From Pseudonocardia broussonetiae (GTDB lineage: Bacteria; Actinomycetota; Actinomycetes; Mycobacteriales; Pseudonocardiaceae): DNA of 64,000 nucleotides. Below, piece after piece: positions 46,209 to 53,851 of this stretch. The DNA lies in contig NZ_CP053564.1 of the NCBI RefSeq assembly GCF_013155125.1, forward strand, positions 2,115,501-2,179,500. The letters run 5' to 3'. The notes under the pieces were generated by a model, which was not told where the DNA came from, did no database searches, and saw nothing but the letters and a program-made list of their open reading frames with translations. Each line of letters begins with the position of its first letter. Positions within the stretch are counted from its first letter, which is position 1. Both the position numbers and the translations under genes were made by a program.

Positions 46209-46781
46209 GTGGCCGTCCGCGCGATCCGCATCATCGGTGATCCCGTCCTGCACACCCCCACGCGCCCCGTCGAGACGTTCGACGACGCGCTGAAGGCGCT
46301 GGTGGAGGACATGTTCGAGACGATGGAGGCGGCCGAGGGCGTGGGCCTGGCCGCCAACCAGATCGGCGTCGACCGGCGGGTGTTCGTCTACGACTGCCCG
46401 GACGAGGTCACCCGGACGCGCGTGCGCGGCGTCGTGGTGAACCCGGTGCTGGAGACCTCGCCCCGCCCCGAGGGCATGCCCGACCCCGACGAGGACGAGG
46501 AGGGCTGCCTCTCGGTGCCCGCCGAGCAGTTCCCGACGGGCCGCGCGGAGTGGGCGAAGGTCACCGGCGTCGACGTCGACGGGGCGCCGGTGGAGGTCGA
46601 GGGGCACGGGTTCCTGGCCCGGTGCCTGCAGCACGAGGTCGACCACCTCGACGGCGTGATCTACGTCGACCGCCTCGTCGGGCGCAACGCCCGCGCGGCG
46701 AAGAAGGCGCTGCGGCGCGCGGGCTGGGGCCGGCCCGGGCTGTCCTGGGACCCGGCGACGCAGCAGGCCGAGGACGTCTGA
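46209..46781 (+). CDS. def: Peptide deformylase
   Basis: 190 residues from the GTG reading [17 protein letters not shown]. Three PDF motifs: [10 protein letters not shown] (46-55), EGCLSVP with metal Cys100, and QHEVDHLDG with His142, Glu143 and His146. Removes the formyl group from nascent proteins; housekeeping enzyme. An acidic insert PDPDEDEE precedes motif II. Rv0429c equivalent, divergent from the DUF3263 gene. Confidence 0.96.
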   Translation: MAVRAIRIIGDPVLHTPTRPVETFDDALKALVEDMFETMEAAEGVGLAANQIGVDRRVFVYDCPDEVTRTRVRGVVVNPVLETSPRPEGMPDPDEDEEGCLSVPAEQFPTGRAEWAKVTGVDVDGAPVEVEGHGFLARCLQHEVDHLDGVIYVDRLVGRNARAAKKALRRAGWGRPGLSWDPATQQAEDV

Positions 46782-46831
46782 CCGGTTTCCGACGTACGCT
46801 CGGTGCAACGCTGTAAGCATCGAGGTGAGAC

Positions 46832-47746
46832 GTGGACGAGCTCGACTCCTACTCCCGCACGGTCAGCTCCGTGGCCGCCGAGATCACCGGCCGGGTCGCG
46901 GCCGTGCGCATCGGCCGTGGCAGCGGCTCCGCCGTGGTCGTCCCCGGTGACGGCGTGCTCGTCACCAACGCGCACGTCGTCGGCGACGCGCGCCGGGGCA
47001 CCGCCGCCTTCCTGGACGGCACCGAGGTCGAGGTGGTGGTGGTGGGCGCCGACCCGCTGTCCGACCTCGCGGTGCTGCGCGCCGCCCGGCCCGGCGACCT
47101 GCCCCCGCCCGTCGTCCTGGGTGACGCCGACGACCTCGTGGTCGGGCAGCTCGTGGTGGCCGTCGGCAACCCGCTGGGGCTGGCCGGGTCGGTCACGGCG
47201 GGCGTCGTCAGCGCGCTGGGCCGCGCCCTGCCCACGCGCAGCGCCACGGCCGGGCGCGTCGTCGAGGACGTCATCCAGACCGACGCCGCCCTCAACCCGG
47301 GCAACTCCGGCGGCGCGCTCGCCGACTCGCGCGCCCGGGTGGTCGGCATCAACACCGCGGTCGCGGGCGTCGGGCTCGGGCTGGCGGTGCCGGTCAACGC
47401 GACCAGCCGCCGGATCCTCGCCGCCCTGCTCGCCGACGGGCGGGTGCGCCGCGCCTACCTCGGCGTCGTCGGGACGCCGGCGCCGGTGCCGGCCGCCGTG
47501 GCCGAGCGCTACGGGCGGCGCAGCGGGCTGCGGCTGGCCGAGGTGGTCGGCGGCAGCCCGGCGGCGCGGGCCGGGCTGCGGGCGGGCGACCTCGTGCTCG
47601 ACGTCGGGCGCCGCCCGGTGCAGGACGCGCAGGGCGTCCAGCGCCAGCTCTTCGACGACGCGATCGGGGTGCCGCTGCCGGTCACGGTGCTGCGCAACGG
47701 GGCGATGGTCGACGTGGTGGCGGTGCCGAGCGAGATGCACCCGTGA
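46832..47746 (+). CDS. S1C (HtrA/DegP-type) serine protease with PDZ, no export signal
   Basis: 304 residues from GTG. Chymotrypsin-fold triad His48 (VTNAHVV), Asp78 (PLSDLAVL) and Ser159 (NPGNSGG), followed by a PDZ domain from about residue 215 (GLRLAEVVGGSPAARAGLRAGDLVLDVGRRPVQ). Unlike most actinobacterial HtrA proteins it has neither signal peptide nor membrane anchor, so it looks cytoplasmic. Its stop codon lies inside a long perfect hairpin shared with the convergent response-regulator gene. Confidence 0.92.
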   Translation: MDELDSYSRTVSSVAAEITGRVAAVRIGRGSGSAVVVPGDGVLVTNAHVVGDARRGTAAFLDGTEVEVVVVGADPLSDLAVLRAARPGDLPPPVVLGDADDLVVGQLVVAVGNPLGLAGSVTAGVVSALGRALPTRSATAGRVVEDVIQTDAALNPGNSGGALADSRARVVGINTAVAGVGLGLAVPVNATSRRILAALLADGRVRRAYLGVVGTPAPVPAAVAERYGRRSGLRLAEVVGGSPAARAGLRAGDLVLDVGRRPVQDAQGVQRQLFDDAIGVPLPVTVLRNGAMVDVVAVPSEMHP

Positions 47747-47785
47747 GTGGATACGAGTGCTGGGGCACTCGTATCCACTCACGGG
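47740..47785. terminator. 21-bp perfect hairpin between convergent genes
   Basis: Bases 47740-47760 and 47765-47785 are perfectly complementary around a TGGG loop. The stem includes the stop codon of the protease gene and ends 5 bases from the stop of the convergent regulator. It is less GC-rich than the surrounding DNA (core GTGAGTGGATACGAGTGC). Probably a bidirectional terminator; its length and composition suggest a repeated mobile-type element. Confidence 0.8.
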
Positions 47786-47789
47786 CGCG

Positions 47790-48428
47790 TCAGCGCACCA
47801 ACCCGTGCTCCCACGCCCACACCGCGATCTCCGTCCGGTTCCGGGCGTCGAGCTTGTGCTGGACGTTCGTCAGGTGCGTCTTGACCGTCGACAGCGACAC
47901 GAACAGCTCCGCGGCGATCTCGGCGTTGGTGCGGCCCCGGGCCACCGCGCGGACGACGTCGAGCTCGCGCGGCGAGAGCGTCCCGTCGTCGACGGGGGCG
48001 GGCCGCGCCGGCGCCGTGAAGTGCTCCAGCAGCCGGACCGTCACCGACGGCGAGACGAGCGCGTCGCCCGCCGCGGCCGCCCGGACGGCCTCCACCAGCA
48101 GCCGCGGCCCGGCGTCCTTGAGCAGGAAGCCGCACGCGCCGGCGCGCAGCGCGCCGTAGACGTACTCGTCGAGGTCGAACGTCGTGACGACGACGACCCG
48201 CGGCGGATCCGGGTCGGCCGTGAGCAGGCGGGTGGCCTCCAGGCCGTCGAGCTGGGGCATCCGGATGTCCATCAGCACGACGTCGGGGCGCAGGGCCCGG
48301 GCGCGCGCGACGGCGTCGACCCCGTTGCCGGCCTCGCCGACGACCTCGACGCCGTCCTCGGCGGACAGGATCAGCCGGAAGCCGGTGCGGACCATCTCCT
48401 GGTCGTCGGCCAGCAGGACGCGGATCAC
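47790..48428 (-). CDS. NarL-family response regulator (desK/desR-like pair)
   Basis: 212 residues from a GTG overlapping the kinase stop. Receiver: VLLADDQEMVRTGFRL, phospho-acceptor VVLMDIRMP, GFLLKDAGP. HTH: LSPRELDVVRAVARGRTNAEIAAELFVSLSTVKTHLTNVQHKL. Partner of the upstream membrane kinase. The nearest plausible target is the divergently arranged ABC exporter at 49695-52461 (inference). Confidence 0.94.
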   Translation of the reverse strand: MIRVLLADDQEMVRTGFRLILSAEDGVEVVGEAGNGVDAVARARALRPDVVLMDIRMPQLDGLEATRLLTADPDPPRVVVVTTFDLDEYVYGALRAGACGFLLKDAGPRLLVEAVRAAAAGDALVSPSVTVRLLEHFTAPARPAPVDDGTLSPRELDVVRAVARGRTNAEIAAELFVSLSTVKTHLTNVQHKLDARNRTEIAVWAWEHGLVR

Positions 48429-49576
48429 CGGCCCGCCACCAGCGGGATGCGCGCCGCGACCGACCACAGGCCGGGACCGGTCGGGCCCGCGGTGAGGTCG
48501 CCGCCCAGTGCCGTGACGCGCTCGGCCATCCCCACCAGCCCGAAGCCCCGCGGCCCTGGCGCCGGCCCGCCGAGCGGCACCCCGTCGTTGCGCACCGACA
48601 CGAGCAGCTCCTCCTCCCGCAGCCGCACGTCGACCTCCACGGCCGCGGCCCCCGGCGCGTGCCGGCGGACGTTGGTCAGAGCCTCCTGCACCACGCGGTA
48701 GCCGGTGGCGGCGACCCCGGCCGGCAGCACGGCGTGCTCGATGCCGGGATCGCCGCGGAACCGCACGACCCCGCCGCCCGGGTCGAACCGCGACACCAGC
48801 GACGGCACGCCGCCCAGCTCCGCCCCGGGCGTCCGCGCGCCCCCGGCGTCCTGGCCGCGCAGCACGCCGACCATCGCGCGCATCGCCGCCATCGCGTCCG
48901 TGCCGGCGTGCTCGATCGCGTCGAGGGCGCGGTCGACGTCGTCGGGCGAGCTGCGGGCGACGACCGAGGCGGCCTGCGCGGCCACGATGATCCCGGTGAC
49001 GTGGTGGGCCACGACGTCGTGCAGGTCGCGCGCCAGCGCCATCCGCTCGCTCGAGCGCACCTCCTCCAGCGACGCCCGGCGGCGGGTCTCGGCGTCGCGC
49101 AGCAGCAGCCCGATCCCGACCGCCCCGCCCCAGCCCAGCGCCGAGAGCACGGCGAAGGCCGGGCTCGCCCCGTCGGTCGTGCGGAGCAGCGCCGACCCCA
49201 CGACGGCGACCGCGGCGACCGCGGTGAGCACCAGCGCGGGCCGCAGCGGGGCGCTGCGCAGCACGGCGACCACGAGGACCGCCATCGCGAGCTGCTCGGC
49301 GAACGACATGTCGGTGGAACCCGGCGGGCCCAGCACGAGCACGATCGCCGTCACGGAGATCGAGACGCCGAGCGCGACCGACGCGGCCGTCACGAGGTCG
49401 ACGCCCGCGCGGCGGCGCTGCAGCACGACCAGCGGGACGACGACCCCGACGGCCAGCGCCACCCGGGACCCGCCCACCACGACGTACACGGCGTCGACGA
49501 GCAGCCAGAACAGGTAGCCGAGGACCTCGGCGGTGAGTCCGGGGTGCCGCCGGACCCGGCGCAGCAGGCGGATCAC
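48425..49576 (-). CDS. Membrane sensor histidine kinase (HisKA_3 type)
   Basis: 383 residues with about five to six membrane helices in the first 160 residues and no extracytoplasmic domain. HisKA_3: ERMALARDLHDVVAHHVTGIIV; N-box QEALTNVRRHAPG; G-box region GFGLVGMAERVTALGGDL. The type of intramembrane-sensing kinase often found beside drug or peptide ABC exporters, and one is divergent from it here. Confidence 0.94.
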   Translation of the reverse strand: MIRLLRRVRRHPGLTAEVLGYLFWLLVDAVYVVVGGSRVALAVGVVVPLVVLQRRRAGVDLVTAASVALGVSISVTAIVLVLGPPGSTDMSFAEQLAMAVLVVAVLRSAPLRPALVLTAVAAVAVVGSALLRTTDGASPAFAVLSALGWGGAVGIGLLLRDAETRRRASLEEVRSSERMALARDLHDVVAHHVTGIIVAAQAASVVARSSPDDVDRALDAIEHAGTDAMAAMRAMVGVLRGQDAGGARTPGAELGGVPSLVSRFDPGGGVVRFRGDPGIEHAVLPAGVAATGYRVVQEALTNVRRHAPGAAAVEVDVRLREEELLVSVRNDGVPLGGPAPGPRGFGLVGMAERVTALGGDLTAGPTGPGLWSVAARIPLVAGR

Positions 49577-49694
49577 GGGAGCAGCCTAGGTCGGGCGGCA
49601 CCCCGGCCCCTCGGCCGGAAGTACGAGCAGGTCGCGGACGTCTCGGCCGCGTGACGGAGGTGGCCGGCGGCGGTCGCGGCGCACTGTCACCGGC

Positions 49695-49805
49695 ATGGAT
49701 GCGATCTCGGCGGTGCTGGCCACCGCGGCGTGGGCGACGGGCCTCGCGGTGCTGCTGGTCATGGCGGCCCTGCCGTGGCTGGAGCGGATGGGGGACCGGC
49801 GGTGA
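49695..49805 (+). CDS. 36-residue membrane protein coupled to the ABC exporter
   Basis: MDAISAVLATAAWATGLAVL then LVMAALPWLERMGDRR. Nearly the whole protein is one membrane helix with a basic C-terminus. The stop overlaps the GTG start of the ABC ATPase gene (GTGA), exactly as the other genes of this operon overlap, and it is the first frame after the divergent promoter region. No close family known to me; probably a small regulatory or accessory subunit of the exporter. Confidence 0.55.
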   Translation: MDAISAVLATAAWATGLAVLLVMAALPWLERMGDRR

Positions 49806-50545
49806 GCGTCGTCCTGCGCGGGGCGCGCCTCACCCACCGCTTCGGCGCGACGACGGTGCTCGACGAGGTCGACGTCGTGGTGCACCGCGGCGAGTCGGTG
49901 GCCGTGACCGGGCCGTCGGGCTCCGGGAAGTCGACGCTGCTGCACTGCCTGGCCGGCGTCCTGGCGCCGACGGCGGGCGAGGTGTGGCTCGGCCCGGACC
50001 GGATCGACGGGTGGTCGGAGTCGCGGCGCACCGCGCTGCGGGGGGCGCGGCTCGGGTTCGTCTTCCAGTTCGGGCAGCTGCTGCCCGAACTGCCCGCCGT
50101 CGAGAACGTGGCGCTGCCGCTGCTGCTGGGCGGGGTGCGGCGCGCCGAGGCGGTGGCGCGCGCGGCGGCCTGGTTCGCCCCGCTCGGCCTCGACGGCCTG
50201 CAGGAGCGCCGGCCCGGGCAGCTCTCGGGCGGGCAGGAGCAGCGGGTCGCGATCGCGCGGGCGCTCGTCACGTCGCCGGAGGTGGTGTTCGCCGACGAGC
50301 CCACCGGTGCGCTCGACACGGCCACCGGCGAGCAGACGATGGGCCTGCTGCGGGACCTGGTGCGCCGGACCGGGGCCGCGCTGGTGGTGGTGACGCACGA
50401 CGCGGAGGTCGCGGGGCGGTGCGACCGGACGGTGGTGCTGCGCGACGGGCGCGTGGTGGCGCCGACCCCGTTGCAGGAAGGCCACCTCGTGGACGGTTCG
50501 TGGCGTGAAGGTGGCCTTGCTGCAGGCCCGGCGGGCCCCCGGTGA
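49802..50545 (+). CDS. MacB/LolD-type ABC exporter ATPase
   Basis: 247 residues from GTG. Walker A GPSGSGKSTLLHCLAG, Q-loop FVFQFGQLLPELPAVENVALPLLLGG, signature QLSGGQEQRVAIARAL, Walker B VVFADEPTGALDT, H-loop VVVTHDAEVAGRC. The final 25 residues (LQEGHLVDGSWREGGLAAGPAG) are encoded by an imperfect palindromic element and are not part of the fold. Works with the FtsX-like permease that overlaps by 4 bases. Confidence 0.94.
   Translation: MSVVLRGARLTHRFGATTVLDEVDVVVHRGESVAVTGPSGSGKSTLLHCLAGVLAPTAGEVWLGPDRIDGWSESRRTALRGARLGFVFQFGQLLPELPAVENVALPLLLGGVRRAEAVARAAAWFAPLGLDGLQERRPGQLSGGQEQRVAIARALVTSPEVVFADEPTGALDTATGEQTMGLLRDLVRRTGAALVVVTHDAEVAGRCDRTVVLRDGRVVAPTPLQEGHLVDGSWREGGLAAGPAGPR
50472..50524. 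repeat. Imperfect palindromic element inside the ATPase 3' end
   Basis: TGCAGGAAGGCCACCT (50472-50487) and AGGTGGCCTTGCTGCA (50509-50524) are complementary at 15 of 16 positions with a 21-base loop. The element is translated as the C-terminal tail of the ABC ATPase and ends just before the permease start. Sequences like AGGTGGCCTT with this arrangement look like dispersed actinomycete repeats (recollection, unverified). Confidence 0.55.
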
Positions 50546-52461
50546 TCGCCGTCGCGCGCCTGTCCCTGCGGCTGCTGCGCCTGGGCGGTCGCCGGGCCGC
50601 GCTCGCCGCCGGGCTCGTCGGGGCGGGGGTGGCCGTCGGCACCGTGCTGCTCTCCCTCGCGCTCGGCGGCATCCACGGCTGGGACGCCCGCGAGGAGCGC
50701 ACCGGGTGGCGGGCCGACCTGGGTCAGCGCGGGGGCGGCCCGCCCGGCGAGCCGGTGGCGCTGGCCGCGAGCCGGACCGAGCACGCGGCGGGCCGGTCGC
50801 TGCAGGTCGTCGACCTCGCCGTCACCGCTCCCGGGACACCGCCGCCGCCGGGCCTGCCGCGGGTGCCCGGCCCCGGGGAGGTCTGGACGTCCCCGGCGCT
50901 CGCCGCGCTGCTGCGCGAGCTCCCGCCCGACGCGCTGGCCGACCGCTTCCCCGCCGCGCCCACCGGGCTCGTCACCGACGCCGGGCTCGCGGGCCCCGAC
51001 GAGCTGGTCGCGGTCGTCGGCGCGGCGGCGGACGACCCCGCCCTGGCCGACGCCGACGCGCTGCCGGGGTTCGCCCCGACCGCCGGCTTCGGCACGATCG
51101 AGGTGCACCGCCAGCTCACCTACGTCGCGGCCGCACTGCTGGTGTTCCCCGTGGCGAGCCTGCTCGGCGCCTCGGCCCGGCTCACCGCGGCCCGGCGCAC
51201 CGAGCGGCTCGCGCTGCTGCGGCTGCTCGGGGCGTCGACGCGGCAGGTGACGGTCGCGGCCGTCACCGAGGTCACGGCCGTCGCGACGGTCGCCGCCGTG
51301 CTCGGGGTCGTCCTCTACGCCGCAGCGTCGCCCGCGGTCGCGCGGATCGAGCTCGGCGGCGGGGCCTGGTTCACCGGCGACGTGCTGCCGTCCCCGTCGA
51401 CGCTGCTCCTCGTGGTCGCCGGGGTGGCGCTGCTGGCGACCGGTGCGGCCGTCGGCGGGATGCGGCAGGTCGTCGTCGGGCCGCTCGGGGTGGTGCGGCG
51501 CCAGCGGGCGGGCGGGGCGCGCCTGCTGCGGCTCGCCGGGGCGGCGGCCGGGCTCGTCGCGTTCGCGGTCGTCAACCTCCTGCGCGACGCCGGGCCCGCG
51601 AACGTCACCGGCATCGTGTTCGGCGTCGGCGTGCTGATCATGTTCGGGACGGTGGCGCTGCTCGGGCCGCTCGTGGTGCGGCTGCTCGGGAACGGGATGG
51701 TCCGCACCGCCCGGTCCGCGCCCGCGCTGCTGGCCGGCCGCCGACTGCTCGACGACCCGAAGGCCGCGTTCCGCCCCCTCGCGGGGCTGGTCCTCGCGGT
51801 CTTCGTCGCCGGCTTCCTGGCCCCGCTGACCTCCGCGCTGTCCGAGGGCGGGGGCGATGACACCGCGCTGCGGGTGCCGTCGGCGTCCGCAGCGGCCGTC
51901 GCTGACCGGCTCACGGCCGCCGGGCTCGTCGCGGCGGTGGAGCCCGACGGCGACGACGTGCTCGTCACGCCCGCGGACGACCGCGACCGCGTCCGCACCG
52001 CGCTGGCCCCGCTCGTGCCGGGGGAGGCGGTCGCGACGGCGCGGGAGGCGTCGGCGACGGAGGCGGTGTTCGTCGGCGACCTGCGTCGCGGCACGCTCGT
52101 GGTGCTCGCCGGCACCTTCCTGCTCGCGGCGACGGCCACCGGCACCGCGGCGGCCGCCCGGATCCTCGACCAGCGCCGCGCCCTGCGCCTGCTGCGCCTG
52201 GCGGGCACGCCGCTCGGGGTCCTCGACGCGGCCCGCCGGGCGGCGACCGTGCGCCCGCTGCTCGTGCTCGGCGGGATCGGGCTGGCCGCCGGGCTGCTGT
52301 GCGCGTCTCCGTTCGCGGCGGCCGTCGACGCGCTCGCCCCGAGCGGGCTGCTGCTGCTCGGGGGCGTGGTCGTGGTGGGGGTGCTGCTGGTGGTGGCCGC
52401 GTCGGCGGCGAGCCGGCCGCTGCTGCGGTCGGTGACGACGGGGGCGGCGCGGGAGGACTGA
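50542..52461 (+). CDS. FtsX-like ABC exporter permease
   Basis: 639 residues from GTG. Helix 1 (AALAAGLVGAGVAVGTVLLSLALGG), an extracellular region of about 170 residues, a first FtsX block (TYVAAALLVFPVASLLGASARLTAARRTERLALLRLLGASTRQVTVAA) with three helices, further helices around 330-440, a second extracellular region and a second FtsX-type block (FLLAATATGTAAAARILDQRRALRLLRLAGTPLGVLDAARRAATV) near the C-terminus. A two-FtsX-block exporter permease, probably moving a peptide, lipid or drug. Regulated presumably by the divergent two-component system. Confidence 0.9.
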   Translation: MIAVARLSLRLLRLGGRRAALAAGLVGAGVAVGTVLLSLALGGIHGWDAREERTGWRADLGQRGGGPPGEPVALAASRTEHAAGRSLQVVDLAVTAPGTPPPPGLPRVPGPGEVWTSPALAALLRELPPDALADRFPAAPTGLVTDAGLAGPDELVAVVGAAADDPALADADALPGFAPTAGFGTIEVHRQLTYVAAALLVFPVASLLGASARLTAARRTERLALLRLLGASTRQVTVAAVTEVTAVATVAAVLGVVLYAAASPAVARIELGGGAWFTGDVLPSPSTLLLVVAGVALLATGAAVGGMRQVVVGPLGVVRRQRAGGARLLRLAGAAAGLVAFAVVNLLRDAGPANVTGIVFGVGVLIMFGTVALLGPLVVRLLGNGMVRTARSAPALLAGRRLLDDPKAAFRPLAGLVLAVFVAGFLAPLTSALSEGGGDDTALRVPSASAAAVADRLTAAGLVAAVEPDGDDVLVTPADDRDRVRTALAPLVPGEAVATAREASATEAVFVGDLRRGTLVVLAGTFLLAATATGTAAAARILDQRRALRLLRLAGTPLGVLDAARRAATVRPLLVLGGIGLAAGLLCASPFAAAVDALAPSGLLLLGGVVVVGVLLVVAASAASRPLLRSVTTGAARED

Positions 52462-52480
52462 TCCGCGCCGCCCCGGTCCC

Positions 52481-52918
52481 TCAGCTGCGCTCGGTCAGCA
52501 CGAAGACCGGGATCTCCCGGTCGGTCTTCTCCTGGTAGTCGGCGTAGTCGGGGTAGGTCGCGACGCCCCGCTCCCACCAGACGGCCTTCTCCTCGCCGGT
52601 GACCTCGCGGGCGTCGTAGTCCTTGGTCACCGTGCCGTCCTGCAGTTCGACGTGCGGCTCGGCCTGCACGTTGAAGTACCAGACGGGGTGCTTGGGGGCG
52701 CCGCCGAGCGAGGCGACGATCGCGTACTGCCCGTCGTGCTCCACGCGCATCAGGGGGACCTTGCGGAGCTTGCCCGACTTCGCGCCCCGGGTCGTCAGGA
52801 GGATCACCGGACGGCCCTTGATGTCGACGCTCTCCGTCGTCCCGGTCTCGAGGATCTTCTCGGTCTGGTCGCGGACCCAGCCCTCGGGGCTGAGCTCGTA
52901 CTCTCCTTCAAGCGGCAT
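52481..52918 (-). CDS. Deazaflavin (F420)-dependent nitroreductase-family protein
   Basis: 145 residues, Ddn-type split barrel: [61 protein letters not shown], then the C-terminal [29 protein letters not shown]. This is the pattern of F420H2-dependent quinone/nitro reductases of mycobacteria and relatives. Single gene converging with the ABC permease; no operon partner. Confidence 0.93.
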   Translation of the reverse strand: MPLEGEYELSPEGWVRDQTEKILETGTTESVDIKGRPVILLTTRGAKSGKLRKVPLMRVEHDGQYAIVASLGGAPKHPVWYFNVQAEPHVELQDGTVTKDYDAREVTGEEKAVWWERGVATYPDYADYQEKTDREIPVFVLTERS

Positions 52919-52954
52919 GATCCGATTCAACACCGCCCCCCGACGGAGGACACG

Positions 52955-53800
52955 ATGGAGCCCACCGCGGGCGTCACCCCGCCCCGCGTGCTGACGATCG
53001 CCGGCACCGACTCCGGAGGCGGGGCCGGCGTCGCCGCCGACCTCCGTGCGATGGCGGCGTGCGGCGTCCACGGGTGCGTGGCCGTCACCGCGGTCACCGT
53101 CCAGAACACGCTCGGCGTGACCGGGGTGCACGTGCTGCCGCCGGAGACCGTGGCCGCGCAGATCGAGTCGGTCGCCCTCGACATCGGCCTGGGGGCGGCG
53201 AAGACCGGGATGCTGGCCGGGCGGGCGACGATCGAGGCCGTCGCCGCGGCGTGCGACCGGGTCGGCATCGGCGCCGGCGGGACGACGCCGTTCGTCGTCG
53301 ACCCGGTGGCGGCGTCGATGCACGGCGACCCCCTCCTCGCCGACGACGCCCTCGACGCCTTCCGCTCGCTGCTCTTCCCCCGTGCGACGCTCGTCACTCC
53401 GAACCTCGACGAGGTCCGCCTGCTCGTCGGCGTCGACGTGCACGACCGCGCCGGGCAGTACGAGGCCGCGAAGGTCCTGCACGCGCTCGGGCCGCGGTTC
53501 GTCCTCGTCAAGGGCGGCCACCTCGTGTCGGACGCCGACCGCTGCGTCGACCTCCTCTACGACGGAAGCACGTTCACCGAGCTGCCCGGACCGCGCTTCG
53601 ACACGGGCGACACCCACGGCGGCGGCGACAACATGGCGTCGGCGGTGGCGTGCGGGCTGGCGCGCGGGCTGGGGGTGCCCGAGGCGGTGGCGCTGGCCAA
53701 GCGCTACATCGTCGAGGCGGTCCGCCACTCCTACCCCCTGGGCGCCGGTCACGGCCCGGTGTCGCCGCTGTGGGCCGTCCGGCCGTGGTGGGCGGAGTAG
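52955..53800 (+). CDS. thiD: ThiD-like hydroxymethylpyrimidine/phosphate kinase with altered active site
   Basis: 281 residues from the ATG after CGGAGGA. Ribokinase-fold Thi[32 protein letters not shown]-like [27 protein letters not shown] and KGGHL. The anion-hole/catalytic loop reads [11 protein letters not shown] (GGGD at 222-225) where ThiD normally has GTGC. The preceding loop has [13 protein letters not shown] where Lys is usual. Either a ThiD variant or a related pyridoxal/pyrimidine kinase. Divergent from the Ddn gene by 36 bp. Confidence 0.8.
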   Translation: MEPTAGVTPPRVLTIAGTDSGGGAGVAADLRAMAACGVHGCVAVTAVTVQNTLGVTGVHVLPPETVAAQIESVALDIGLGAAKTGMLAGRATIEAVAAACDRVGIGAGGTTPFVVDPVAASMHGDPLLADDALDAFRSLLFPRATLVTPNLDEVRLLVGVDVHDRAGQYEAAKVLHALGPRFVLVKGGHLVSDADRCVDLLYDGSTFTELPGPRFDTGDTHGGGDNMASAVACGLARGLGVPEAVALAKRYIVEAVRHSYPLGAGHGPVSPLWAVRPWWAE

Positions 53801-53851
53801 CGCCCCGGCGGCCGTGGGCGGGAGCCACCACGTCCGGCTAGTGTCCCGGGA

